DNA from: JAOADN01 sp049323795
GTDB lineage: Bacteria > Pseudomonadota > Alphaproteobacteria > Rhodobacterales > Rhodobacteraceae
Assembly (NCBI GenBank): GCA_049323795.1
Contig: JBMOOH010000038.1
Location: 32,099 to 96,098 of the forward strand
Length of the DNA: 64,000 bases
Reading direction: 5' to 3'
The first letter of the stretch is position 1. Each line of letters opens with the position of its first letter. The notes below the pieces were generated by a model. The model was given only the letters and a program-made list of their open reading frames with translations. It made no database searches and had not been told where the DNA came from. This document shows, piece by piece, positions 27,572 to 36,229 of this stretch. A program made the position numbers and the translations under genes.

Positions 27572-28990
27572 ATGCTGAAAAAGGCGGTTCTGCTCGTGTC
27601 GGGCAACGCGTTCGGGTCGGCGTTGCTGCTTGTGCGCAACCTGATCGTCGCGCGGCTGCTCAGCCCCGACGACTACGGGATCGCCGCGACCTTCGCCATC
27701 AGCATGTCGATCGTCGAGATGATGTCCTATCTCGGGCTGCAGCAGCTCATCGTCGTCGACAGGGACGGCAACGACCCGCATGTCCAGAAGGCCATGCAGG
27801 GCTTCCAGGTGGTGCGGGGCGTGTTCTCGGCGGCAGCGATGTTCGCCATCGCGCATCCCTATGCGCGGTTCCTCGGGATCGACGAGGTCGCCTGGGCCTA
27901 CCAGGTGATCGCCCTCGTGCCGCTGGTGAACGGTTTCCAGCATTTCGACCAGCACCGCATGAAGCGGCAGATGAACTTCCGCCCCTCGATCATCATCGGG
28001 TTGGTTCCCGCACTGGTGGCGGTCGTCACGCTCTGGCCCCTGGCGGTCCTGTTCCAGGACTACCGGATCATGCTTGCAAGCCTGTTCGTCCAGTACGGCT
28101 CGCAGGTGCTGCTCACGCATCTGATGGCGGAACGCCCCTACCGGATCGGCTGGGACATGGCGATCGTGCGGCGGTCCGTAAGGTTCGGCTGGCCGCTGCT
28201 TCTGAACGGGATCATGCTGTTCGGCATCTTCAACGGCGAAAAGCTGATCGTCGGGCGCGAGCTCGGGATGGCGGAGCTGGCCATTTTCTCGATGGGGTTC
28301 ACGCTGACGCTCACCCCCACCCTGGTGCTTGCGAACTCGATCCAGTCGTTCTTCCTGCCGCAGCTCACCGCCGCGCGCGACAGGACGGATCATTTCCAGC
28401 GGCTCAGTGTGGCCACCGTCGAAGCGAGCCTTGCGGTCTGCGTCCTGTCCGTGCTCGGGGTGTCGCTGTTCGGAGGGCCGGTCGCCTACCTTCTTCTCGG
28501 ACCGAAATATGTGGGCATCCTTGCCATTCTCGTCCCGCTGGCCGTCCTCCAGGGGGCGCGGGCGGCCAAGACCGGAAGCTCGGTCGTGGCGCTCGCCCGC
28601 CAACGGTCGGGCAATTCGATCGTGGCGAACATCTTCAGGGTCGCATCGCTGCCGATCAGCTGGCTCATCGCGATCCGGACCGGCGATCTTCTCGCGATCA
28701 TCTGGGTGGCCACGGCCGCCGAGGTGATGGGGTTCCTCATGGCGCTCTATCTGGTCCGGGGACGGGCGGGGATGCGGCTGCGCAGCGTGGCGCTGCCGGT
28801 GGCGCTGACCGCCGCGAGCGCCGCGGCGGCGGCCGGCGTCTCGCTTGCCTATCCGTCGCAGGTGAGGCTTGCCGACCAGCTGCACCTGCCGCATCTCGGG
28901 GTGCTGATCCTGTCCCTCGCCGCGCTCGCCTCGATGACGGAGCTCCGCGGCTTCCTGGCGCGGCGCTTCCTTACCGGAATGCGCGGCTAG
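27572..28990 (+). CDS. Polysaccharide flippase (Wzx/MATE-type oligosaccharide transporter)
   Basis: A 472-aa inner-membrane protein with about 12-14 hydrophobic segments, beginning M-L-K-K-A-V-L-L-V-S-G-N-A-F and containing R-L-L-S-P-D-D-Y-G-I-A, typical of polysaccharide biosynthesis (MVF/MOP superfamily) flippases. It would move undecaprenyl-linked repeat units to the periplasmic face. It is the only flippase in the locus, so it probably serves the whole pathway. Its TAG is part of a CTAG palindrome that also supplies the stop of the converging acyltransferase gene. Confidence 0.88.
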   Translation: MLKKAVLLVSGNAFGSALLLVRNLIVARLLSPDDYGIAATFAISMSIVEMMSYLGLQQLIVVDRDGNDPHVQKAMQGFQVVRGVFSAAAMFAIAHPYARFLGIDEVAWAYQVIALVPLVNGFQHFDQHRMKRQMNFRPSIIIGLVPALVAVVTLWPLAVLFQDYRIMLASLFVQYGSQVLLTHLMAERPYRIGWDMAIVRRSVRFGWPLLLNGIMLFGIFNGEKLIVGRELGMAELAIFSMGFTLTLTPTLVLANSIQSFFLPQLTAARDRTDHFQRLSVATVEASLAVCVLSVLGVSLFGGPVAYLLLGPKYVGILAILVPLAVLQGARAAKTGSSVVALARQRSGNSIVANIFRVASLPISWLIAIRTGDLLAIIWVATAAEVMGFLMALYLVRGRAGMRLRSVALPVALTAASAAAAAGVSLAYPSQVRLADQLHLPHLGVLILSLAALASMTELRGFLARRFLTGMRG

Positions 28991-29529
28991 GTTCGCATCT
29001 TGACCACGCGGGCCGGAATGCCTGCCGCGATCGCATTTGCCGGAACGTCACGGGTGACGACCGCGCCCGCGCCGATCACGGCCCCGTCGCCGATCGTGAC
29101 GCCCGCCGTCACGATGCAGCGCGCGCCGAGCCAGCAGTCCGCCCCGATCACCACGTCGCGTTCGACCATCGGCAGTTCGGTGAGGCGACGGCCGGCCGCA
29201 AGCCCGTAGTCGGCCGCGGTCACGAAGCAGTCGGGCGCGAGGGTCGTCCGCGCCCCGACCCGGATGCGGCCCGATGACTTTCCTGCCCACAGCGAACAGC
29301 GCGCGCCGACATGCACTCCGTCGCCGAGCTCGATCCGCTCGGCATTGGCGAAGCTGACATTGGGGGCGAAGCGGACATCCCGGCCCAGGGTCAGGGCCCG
29401 CTTCTGGTGGACATGGGTGTATCCGTAGTAGTGAAGGATCCGGATCCCGTGGACGTAGACCCTCGGGTCGAGGACCGAACCGAGCGCACGGATCAGGCGC
29501 CGCAGCGCGGAGGGCGACCGATCGGGCAT
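28987..29529 (-). CDS. Left-handed beta-helix O-acyltransferase (WcaF/maltose acetyltransferase-like)
   Basis: A 180-aa hexapeptide-repeat transferase that likely acetylates a sugar of the exopolysaccharide in the cytoplasm. Imperfect I/V/L-G-x-x-x-x repeats run from about residue 60 to the end (for example L-G-D-G-V-H-V-G-A, V-I-G-A-D-C-W-L-G, V-I-G-A-G-A-V-V), ending P-A-N-A-I-A-A-G-I-P-A-R-V-V, the usual close of this family. The start at 29529 is chosen for GGAGGGG six bases upstream; an ATG at 29580 lacks a ribosome site. It is last in the manC operon. Confidence 0.87.
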   Translation of the reverse strand: MPDRSPSALRRLIRALGSVLDPRVYVHGIRILHYYGYTHVHQKRALTLGRDVRFAPNVSFANAERIELGDGVHVGARCSLWAGKSSGRIRVGARTTLAPDCFVTAADYGLAAGRRLTELPMVERDVVIGADCWLGARCIVTAGVTIGDGAVIGAGAVVTRDVPANAIAAGIPARVVKMRT

Positions 29530-29585
29530 CTCACGCCCCTCCGGGTGTATCGGGGAACCGGTCTCGCGGTCCTGGCACATGGCTT

Positions 29586-30701
29586 TCAACCTTCGTTGCC
29601 GCGGGCAGCCGCCATCGGTCCCCGGCGTCGTGAGCGCTGCGCCCAGTCCAGGGCGGGCCGTTCGATCAGGTGCCAGGACAGCAGGGCGAGCACCAGGGTC
29701 GGCGGAACGGACAGCAGGATGTTCTGCAGGGGTGTCATCGGTCCGAAGGCCCAGACTGCGAGGCCCTGCATGGGGAAGGCGTAGATGTAGATGCCGTATG
29801 AGTAGTCGCCGAGCCTGTTGTAGCGCCGCACCGCACCCTCGGGCCAGACGGCGAGGAGGATCGTGCCGTAGCCGATCGTCAGATTGAGGAAGAGCGGCCA
29901 TGCCCAGGTTCCGCCCGCTGCCCAGGCCGCGGCGGCCAGCGCGGCGAGGAGCAGCGAGTTCGCCGGGACGCGGTCGCGCCAGAGGAACAGCAGCATGCCG
30001 ATAACGAAGGGCTGGGAGAGGGCGAAGATCTGGTCGAGCTGATAGAAGGTCCGGATGTCCGATCCGTCCGCATAGCCGGAGCCGAGCAGCCAGGCGGCAA
30101 GGACGAGGGTTGCGGCACCTCTGCGCCGGAGAAGCCCGGTGACGCCGGCCAGGGCGACCCCGCCATAGCAGACGACCTCGTAGAAGAGCGTCCAGAGCGA
30201 GCCTTCCACCGCAGGGTACGGATTGGTCGTGAACACGCCGGGTAGATCAAACTGAATCTTGAAGAGGAGGATGTTGGCGACGAGGAACGTCCAGGTCTCG
30301 GGACGAGAGAAGTAGGTCGAAGCGGGCAGGTCCGAGACCATCGGGCCGATCACCAGAGCGACGATCAGAAGCGAAACGGCAAGGCCGGGCATGAGCCTTG
30401 CAAACCGGGCGCGCAGGAAGGTGCCGAGATCGGGAGTCCGGGCATAGCTCGACGTGATGAGATATCCCGAGGCCGCAAAGAAGACGAGAACGGCGATCCG
30501 GCCCAACGGATAGCCCAGCGTTCCTTCGAGCGGCTGAATGGCATCCCCGCCCAGCGCGAGCGGCCATGCATGCGACACGAGAACCGCCCAGGCCGCGGTG
30601 GCGCGGATCAGGTTCAGGTTGGTGTCGCGGTTGGACAGACGTTCGGCCAGGGGCCGCGTGAAGGGGCCGGACAGAGGGGGATTGTCCGCCCCGGACCTCA
30701 T
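29586..30701 (-). CDS. Acyltransferase family 3 membrane protein (exopolysaccharide O-acetyltransferase type)
   Basis: A 371-aa protein with about ten hydrophobic segments and the family start N-L-N-L-I-R-A-T-A-A-W-A-V-L-V-S-H (conserved R and H), F-F-A-A-S-G-Y-L-I, and G-S-L-W-T-L-F-Y-E-V-V-C-Y near residue 165. Such proteins transfer acetyl groups across the inner membrane to periplasmic sugars (OafA, ExoZ). It overlaps the phosphomannomutase stop as ATGA, placing it firmly in the operon. With the hexapeptide acyltransferase, the polymer probably carries two kinds of acyl decoration. Confidence 0.88.
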   Translation of the reverse strand: MRSGADNPPLSGPFTRPLAERLSNRDTNLNLIRATAAWAVLVSHAWPLALGGDAIQPLEGTLGYPLGRIAVLVFFAASGYLITSSYARTPDLGTFLRARFARLMPGLAVSLLIVALVIGPMVSDLPASTYFSRPETWTFLVANILLFKIQFDLPGVFTTNPYPAVEGSLWTLFYEVVCYGGVALAGVTGLLRRRGAATLVLAAWLLGSGYADGSDIRTFYQLDQIFALSQPFVIGMLLFLWRDRVPANSLLLAALAAAAWAAGGTWAWPLFLNLTIGYGTILLAVWPEGAVRRYNRLGDYSYGIYIYAFPMQGLAVWAFGPMTPLQNILLSVPPTLVLALLSWHLIERPALDWAQRSRRRGPMAAARGNEG

Positions 30702-32083
30702 GCGGGCCGTGTCTCGCGCGCCGCGAGCCGAGCGCTGAGTTCGGCGAGACGCCGGGCAACGAGGCCGGGATCGCCCCGCGACTCGACATTGACGCGCACG
30801 AGCGGTTCGGTGTTCGACATGCGAAGATTGAAGCGCCAGTCGTCGAAGGCGAGGCTGGTCCCGTCCGTGTCGTCACGCGAACGGGCATCCGGCGCGTAGG
30901 CGGCGACCACCTCGGCGATTGCGGCGCCCGGGTCTGCGATCCGGAAGTTGACCTCGCCCGAAGAGGGGAAACGCCGCATCCGGTCGCCGACGAGGTCCGC
31001 CAGGCTTCGGCCTGTCCGGCTGACCAGTTCGGCGACGAGGAGCCACGGTATCATTCCCGAGTCGCAGTACATGAAGTCACGGAAGTAGTGGTGCGCCGAC
31101 ATCTCGCCGCCATAGATCGCGCCGGTGTCGCGCATGGCCTGCTTGACGAAGGTATGTCCCGTCCGGGTCTGGACCGCCCGTCCGCCCGCCGCCGCGACGG
31201 CATCGGCCACATTCCAGACGACCCGCGGATCATGGACGATCGCCTCGCCCGGGCTGCGGGCGAGGAAGGCCTGTGCGAGAAGCCCGACCACGTATTCGCC
31301 GGGGATGAAGGTGCCCGTGTGGTCGAAGAAGAAGCAGCGGTCGAAGTCGCCGTCGAAGGCCACGCCGAAATCGGCCCCGGCCGCGGTGACGGCCCGGCTG
31401 GTCGCGGGCTGCATCTCGGGCAGGAGCGGGTTCGGGATGCCGTTCGGGAAGGTGCCGTCGGGGTCCTTGAACAGATAGACCGGCTCGATGGGGGCGCCCT
31501 GCCGGGCAAGCTCGGCCATGATGGCATCGAGCGTCGGTCCGGCCATGCCGTTTCCGGTGTTGAACAGGATGCGGAGCGGCCGAAGCGCGCTGATGTCGGC
31601 GAACGAGACGACCTTCCCGACATAGTCCGCGCGCGCGGCCGAGGCGTCGGTGACGCGCCCTTTCGCCGCTCCCGGCTGGGCAGGCCCCGCCTCGCAGCGC
31701 GCCCGGATCGCGCCAAGGCCGGTGTCGGGGCCGACCGGGACCGACCCCCGGCCGACAAGCTTCATTCCGTTGTATTCGATGGGGTTATGGCTGCCGGTGA
31801 TCTCGATCCCGCCGTCCGCCCCGAGATGCGTCGTGGCAAAATAGACCTCTTCCGTACCGCAGAACCCGAGGTCGAGGACATCCGCCCCGGCCCCGGTGAG
31901 GCCGTCGATGAGCGCTCCTCCGAGAGCCGCCGACGAGGCGCGCGCATCGCGACCCACGACGACCCTGGCGGCCTTCATCTCGACGGCAAACCCGGCTCCG
32001 ATGCGGCGGGCGATGTCCTCGGTCAGGTTCGCGCCGACACGTCCGCGGATGTCATAGGCCTTGAAGCAGTCGAACGCCGTCAT
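30698..32083 (-). CDS. Phosphomannomutase / phosphoglucomutase (AlgC/ManB type)
   Basis: A 461-aa alpha-D-phosphohexomutase interconverting mannose-6-P and mannose-1-P (and often glucose phosphates) to feed GDP-mannose synthesis. Markers: A-Y-D-I-R-G near residue 9, the phosphoserine loop I-T-G-S-H-N-P near 100, the metal loop D-G-D-F-D-R near 243, the sugar-specificity loop G-G-E-M-S-A-H-H near 330, and the phosphate-binding R-M-S-N-T-E-P near 425. It overlaps the glycosyltransferase stop upstream and the acyltransferase start downstream by four bases each. Confidence 0.92.
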   Translation of the reverse strand: MTAFDCFKAYDIRGRVGANLTEDIARRIGAGFAVEMKAARVVVGRDARASSAALGGALIDGLTGAGADVLDLGFCGTEEVYFATTHLGADGGIEITGSHNPIEYNGMKLVGRGSVPVGPDTGLGAIRARCEAGPAQPGAAKGRVTDASAARADYVGKVVSFADISALRPLRILFNTGNGMAGPTLDAIMAELARQGAPIEPVYLFKDPDGTFPNGIPNPLLPEMQPATSRAVTAAGADFGVAFDGDFDRCFFFDHTGTFIPGEYVVGLLAQAFLARSPGEAIVHDPRVVWNVADAVAAAGGRAVQTRTGHTFVKQAMRDTGAIYGGEMSAHHYFRDFMYCDSGMIPWLLVAELVSRTGRSLADLVGDRMRRFPSSGEVNFRIADPGAAIAEVVAAYAPDARSRDDTDGTSLAFDDWRFNLRMSNTEPLVRVNVESRGDPGLVARRLAELSARLAARETRPA

Positions 32084-33342
32084 CTCCGGCCCTTCGCGTG
32101 CTGGTAGGCGGCGATCAGCGCCGGAATCTGGAAGCGCCATCCCAGTTCGGTTTCGACCCGCGCGCGGCCGATGCGGCCCATCTCGGCGCCGAGCGCGGGG
32201 TTGTCGAGCAGCGACAGGATCTTTTCCGCCATGTCGGCGGTATCGTTCGGTCGTGCATAGAGCGAGGCGCCCGCGGCCGAGCGCCGGCCCTCGGTCACTT
32301 CGAACTGCACGATGGGTTTCGCAAATGCCATGTATTCCAGGATCTTGTTCATGGTCGATTTGTCGTTCATCGGGTTGACACGGTCGGGGTTGACACAGAC
32401 GTCGGCGGTGGACAGGACCTCGAACAGGTCCGTATCGGGTGCCCGGCCGGTGAAGGTGACGTGGTCCGCGACGCCGAGGTCCCGTGCCATCGCCTTCAGC
32501 CCGCCGAGCGACGGACCGCCGCCGACCAGGACGAACTGAACATCCCGTCCGCGGTCCAGGACGATGTGCCGCACAGACCCGAGCAGAAGGTCGAGCCCCT
32601 CCTGGTCCCCCATCACGCCCACATAGCCCACCATCTGCGCCCGCCCGTTCCGCCATTTCGGGTTGGCCGGCAGGATCTTGAGGCGGTTGATGTCGGGCCC
32701 CGAGCGCACGACGAAGACGTCCGCGGGCTTCCTGCGGCCGCGCGACATGGCGATCTCCCTGTAGGACTCGTTGGTCGCGATGACGGTGTCGGCGCAAAGG
32801 AAATTCAGCCGCTCGAACAGCACCATGGCGCGCCAGAACAGCCCGCGCTTGCCGAACTTGGCCTCGTAGAGCTCGGGGTTGATGTCGTGATGGTCGAAGA
32901 TGTAGCGCTTGCCGAAGAGCTTGAAGGGCAGCGCGACGAGGAAGATGAGGTCCGGGGGGTTGCAGCCCTGGATCGTGTCGAAGCCGTGCTTCCACCAGAC
33001 CTTCAGCGCCAGCCGCATCTCGTGGAACAGCGCGGCGCCGTATTCCGCCAGGTAGCCCAGCGCGCCGCTTGCATCGAGCGGAAGCGGGTGCCGGTAGATG
33101 TGGACCCCCTCGAGGCACTCGTGGCGCGCCTCGTAGCCCTTCCCGGCGGGGCAGATCACCGCAACTTCAGCGCCCGCCGCACGGAGGGTCCGGCATTCGT
33201 GCCAGACACGACGGTCGAAGGGCAGGGGAAGGTTCTCGACGATGATGAGGACGCGCCGGCCGGCGAGCGGCCGTCCCTCGACGCGGAAGGTGTCGTCCGC
33301 CGCGTCGCCAGTCCGGGGGGCGGGTGCGCGCGCCATGTTCAC
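32080..33342 (-). CDS. Family 4-like glycosyltransferase
   Basis: A 420-aa GT-B cytoplasmic glycosyltransferase. N-terminal R-V-L-I-I-V-E-N-L-P-L-P-F-D-R-R-V-W and F-D-H-H-D-I-N-P-E-L are characteristic of the exopolysaccharide GT4 group; the C-terminal donor-binding domain includes G-V-M-G-D-Q-E-G-L-D and N-P-M-N-D-K-S-T-M-N-K-I-L-E-Y-M-A. Sugar and linkage are unknown; a GDP-sugar donor is plausible from its neighbours. GTG at 33342 overlaps the dehydrogenase stop (GTGA); ATG at 33336 is the alternative start. Confidence 0.9.
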   Translation of the reverse strand: MNMARAPAPRTGDAADDTFRVEGRPLAGRRVLIIVENLPLPFDRRVWHECRTLRAAGAEVAVICPAGKGYEARHECLEGVHIYRHPLPLDASGALGYLAEYGAALFHEMRLALKVWWKHGFDTIQGCNPPDLIFLVALPFKLFGKRYIFDHHDINPELYEAKFGKRGLFWRAMVLFERLNFLCADTVIATNESYREIAMSRGRRKPADVFVVRSGPDINRLKILPANPKWRNGRAQMVGYVGVMGDQEGLDLLLGSVRHIVLDRGRDVQFVLVGGGPSLGGLKAMARDLGVADHVTFTGRAPDTDLFEVLSTADVCVNPDRVNPMNDKSTMNKILEYMAFAKPIVQFEVTEGRRSAAGASLYARPNDTADMAEKILSLLDNPALGAEMGRIGRARVETELGWRFQIPALIAAYQHAKGRR

Positions 33343-34607
33343 GGCAGGGCACCGACATCGACGACGGTCGTGCCGGCGGGCAGGGCAAGGTCGCGGATCG
33401 TCGCGTTCGCCGCGATCACGCGGTCGAAGCCGCCCCCTTCGGCCACGTCCCGCGGGACCAGGAGCCGCTCGATCACGGGCAGGTGGCTGTAGGCATAGCC
33501 GAGGTTCGCGCCCACAAGCTTGGACGCATCGACGGCCGGATCGTAGATCGACAGGCTGTAGCCGGCCGACAGGAGGCGGCGCGCAAGGTCGATGTTCGGA
33601 CTTTCGCGAAGGTCGTCGGTATGGGCCTTGAACGCAAGACCTGCCAGGAGAACCCGTGCGCCGGGCGCCAGCCCTTCGGTCGCATGCTGGAAGATGCGGT
33701 GCTTGTGCGCCTCGTTCGAGCGGAGGAGGCTTTCGACAAGGGGAAGGTTCTCGCCCACGTCCTGAGCGATGTACTGCAGCGCCCGCACGTCCTTCGGCAG
33801 GCAGGAACCGCCGAAGGCGCCACCGGGGCGCAGATAGGAGGGCGAGACATTGAGCTTGGTGTCGCTGACGAAGATTTCGTGGACCTTGGCGGCCGATATC
33901 CCGAGGGCGAGGCAGACGCGGCCGAGTTCGTTGGCATAGGCCACCTTGACGGCGTGCCAGGTGTTGTCGGCGAATTTCGTGAATTCGGCCTCGCGGTAGC
34001 CGGTGACGAAGGTCGGTGCGGTGATCCCTTCGTTCAGGGCAGTCATCTTCGCGTTGGGTCTGCCGTCCTGCGTGCCCATGACGATCTTGGGCGGGTTGAA
34101 GAAATCCTTGACGGCGCTGCCCTCGCGCAGAAATTCCGGGTTGTAGACGATCTCGGCCCGTGCGGCCACGGCCTCTCCGAGGGTTGCCCCGAAGATGGGG
34201 AGGATCAGATCCTCGATGCTGCCCGGGCGGATCGTCGAGCGGTACACGACCGTCAGCGGCTGACCGGTGCGGTTGCGGACCGCGCGGGCGATCTGCCGCG
34301 TCACGTCGGCGATGTAGGACATGTTGTGCGATCCGTCCGGACCCGAGGGCGTCCCCACGCAGACGATGGCCATGTCGGCGTCCGAAAGGTGGTCTCCGAT
34401 CTGGGTATCCGCGCCGATGCGCCCGGCCTTGCGCGCCTCGCGGAGCAGATCCTCGACGCCAGGCTCCACGATCGGCGCCGAGCCGGTGTCGATCGCCTTC
34501 ACCTTGCCGCCGTTGACGTCGATCCCGACGACATTGTGGCCCTGCGACGCGATGCAGCAGCTTGCAGTGAAGCCGACATAGCCAAGCCCGAATACAACAA
34601 CCTTCAT
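33339..34607 (-). CDS. Nucleotide-sugar dehydrogenase, GDP-mannose 6-dehydrogenase (AlgD)-like
   Basis: A 422-aa NAD-dependent four-electron dehydrogenase that would oxidise GDP-mannose to GDP-mannuronate. It carries V-F-G-L-G-Y-V-G at the N-terminus, P-I-V-E-P-G, Y-N-P-E-F-L-R-E-G near 155 and the catalytic cysteine in A-F-G-G-S-C-L-P-K-D near 260. Segments such as R-P-G-G-A-F-G-G-S-C-L-P-K-D-V-R-A-L and F-K-A-H-T-D-D-L-R-E-S-P resemble AlgD more than UDP-glucose dehydrogenases. Context agrees: the preceding gene makes GDP-mannose. UDP-glucose 6-dehydrogenase activity remains the alternative. The ATG at 34607 starts the Rossmann strand. Confidence 0.78.
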   Translation of the reverse strand: MKVVVFGLGYVGFTASCCIASQGHNVVGIDVNGGKVKAIDTGSAPIVEPGVEDLLREARKAGRIGADTQIGDHLSDADMAIVCVGTPSGPDGSHNMSYIADVTRQIARAVRNRTGQPLTVVYRSTIRPGSIEDLILPIFGATLGEAVAARAEIVYNPEFLREGSAVKDFFNPPKIVMGTQDGRPNAKMTALNEGITAPTFVTGYREAEFTKFADNTWHAVKVAYANELGRVCLALGISAAKVHEIFVSDTKLNVSPSYLRPGGAFGGSCLPKDVRALQYIAQDVGENLPLVESLLRSNEAHKHRIFQHATEGLAPGARVLLAGLAFKAHTDDLRESPNIDLARRLLSAGYSLSIYDPAVDASKLVGANLGYAYSHLPVIERLLVPRDVAEGGGFDRVIAANATIRDLALPAGTTVVDVGALP

Positions 34608-34704
34608 GGGTCCAATCTCTTTCCGATCGCTCATCCCGCCGGCGCTCCGCCTGCCGTCCGATTCAGGCCGTCCGATGCACAGGCGGGACGGGGGCCTCAG
34701 GTTC

Positions 34705-36141
34705 CTAGACGCGCCGGTAGATGTCCTCGTAGCGGATGATGTCGTCCTCCTTGAGATAGCTGCCGGTCTGCACCTCGATCAGATACATCGGCAGCTTGCC
34801 CGGATTCTCCATCCGGTGGGTTTCGCCGAGCGGCACGTAGACCGACTGGTTCTCGGTCAGAAGCGTGGCCTTGTCGCCGACCGTTACCCGGGCGGTGCCC
34901 TGCACGACGATCCAGTGCTCGGCGCGGTGCAGATGGCTTTGCAGCGACAGCCGGCCGCCCGGCTTGACCATGATGCGCTTGACCTGGAAGCGGTCCCCGA
35001 GGCAGAGCGTCTCGTACCACCCCCACGGCCGATGATGACGCGGATACTCGTCGGCCTGGGGAATCTTCCTGCGGTTCAGCGCGTCCACGACGTCGCGCAC
35101 CCTCTGGGCGTGGCTCATGTCGGCGACGAGCACGGCGTCCCGCATTGCAACCGCGACGACGTTCCTGAGGCCGAGGCCGACGAGGTGGATGCCGTCCTCC
35201 GACCGCAGAAGCGTGTCATCGCAGTCGAGGGCGGTCGCCGGACCGACGGTGGCGACGCCTCGGCTGTCCCGCGGTTCGACCTTCCAGACCGCATCCCAGC
35301 TTCCGAGGTCCGACCATTCCACGTCGAGCGGAAGCGCCGACACGTTCCCGGCCTTCTCCATGACCGCATAGTCGATCGAGATGGACCGGGCCTGTCCATA
35401 GGCTGCCGGATCGAGCCGGATGTAGCCGAGATCGAGCGTGCGTCCGGCGAAGGCGGCGCGGCAGGGCTCTTCCAGATCCGGGGCATGGGCGCGGAAGGCG
35501 TCGAGGATCGCCCTCACCGAGAAGAGGAAGATGCCCGCATTCCACATGTAGCGTCCCGAGGCGAGCATTCCTGCCGCCGTATCGGCGTCGGGTTTCTCGA
35601 CGAATGCCGTCAGGGGCGCGACCTGACCCGGCGCGGGGCGGTCGGGGAATTCGAGATAGCCGAAGCCGGTGGCGGGATGGCTGGGGCGGATGCCGAAGGT
35701 GACGATCCGACCGGCGCGTGCGGCCGCTGCCGCGGCAGCGACGGCCTCGGCCATGGCGCCGTCGCCGTTGATGAGGTGGTCCGAGGGAACCACAAGCATC
35801 AGCGCTTCGGGCTGGTCCTCGAGCAGGAGGGCAGCAGAGAGGATGGCCGGCGCGGTATTCCGGGCGGAGGGTTCGAGGATGATGCGGGGATCGGGGAAGC
35901 CGACGGCGGCGGCCTGGTCGGAGACGAGGAACCTGAAGTCCGAGTTGGTGACGATCACGGGCGTCGAGAACCCCGACCCGGCAAACCGCCGGAGGGTCGC
36001 CTGGAACATGCTGACGTCACCGAAGGAGAGGGCGAACTGCTTCGGAAAGGCGCGGCGCGATGCCGGCCACAGCCGGGTTCCGGATCCGCCGCACATGATC
36101 ACAGGGTAGATTCCGCCTTCTTCAGGCACGGCCATGGTCAA
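34705..36141 (-). CDS. Mannose-1-phosphate guanylyltransferase / mannose-6-phosphate isomerase (ManC/AlgA type)
   Basis: A 478-aa bifunctional enzyme making GDP-mannose from mannose-1-P and GTP, with a C-terminal isomerase for mannose-6-P. The N-terminal nucleotidyltransferase shows M-C-G-G-S-G-T-R-L-W-P-A-S-R at residues 16-29, V-P-S-D-H near 118 and F-V-E-K-P near 180; the cupin domain (from about 370) shows R-P-W-G-W-Y-E, Q-S-H-L-H-R-A-E-H-W and Q-S-V-Y-V-P-L-G-E-T-H-R. It heads the six-gene minus-strand operon. A TGACGCA...TTGCGT palindrome lies 39-54 bases upstream of its start. Confidence 0.94.
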   Translation of the reverse strand: MTMAVPEEGGIYPVIMCGGSGTRLWPASRRAFPKQFALSFGDVSMFQATLRRFAGSGFSTPVIVTNSDFRFLVSDQAAAVGFPDPRIILEPSARNTAPAILSAALLLEDQPEALMLVVPSDHLINGDGAMAEAVAAAAAAARAGRIVTFGIRPSHPATGFGYLEFPDRPAPGQVAPLTAFVEKPDADTAAGMLASGRYMWNAGIFLFSVRAILDAFRAHAPDLEEPCRAAFAGRTLDLGYIRLDPAAYGQARSISIDYAVMEKAGNVSALPLDVEWSDLGSWDAVWKVEPRDSRGVATVGPATALDCDDTLLRSEDGIHLVGLGLRNVVAVAMRDAVLVADMSHAQRVRDVVDALNRRKIPQADEYPRHHRPWGWYETLCLGDRFQVKRIMVKPGGRLSLQSHLHRAEHWIVVQGTARVTVGDKATLLTENQSVYVPLGETHRMENPGKLPMYLIEVQTGSYLKEDDIIRYEDIYRRV

Positions 36142-36179
36142 TCCTTCCCTGCTCGGGGCCGCTCTCGATGACGACAGAT

Positions 36180-36195
36180 ACGCAACATTGCGTCA
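36180..36195. promoter_or_regulatory. Palindrome upstream of manC operon (TGACGCA-N3-TTGCGT)
   Basis: Read on the minus strand the site is TGACGCA-ATG-TTGCGT, an inverted repeat of ACGCA/TGCGT. The same half-sites occur at 44443-44456 ahead of the divergent polysaccharide-export genes (TGACGCA-G-TTGCGT). Two matching palindromes before two operons of the same pathway suggest a shared regulator; the spacer differs by two bases, which is a caution. Confidence 0.4.
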
Positions 36196-36229
36196 TAAAT
36201 CGGGCGAAAAACCTGAATTTGTTGACCCA

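Noticed and set aside
29530..29580. Earlier start for the hexapeptide acyltransferase at 29580
   Set aside because: The ATG at 29529 has GGAGGGG at ideal spacing while 29580 has none, and the extra residues look non-conserved.
33339..34607. UDP-glucose 6-dehydrogenase as the primary name
   Set aside because: Motifs around the catalytic cysteine and the F-K-x-x-T-D-D-L-R-E-S-P segment look AlgD-like and GDP-mannose genes flank it; kept as the alternative only.
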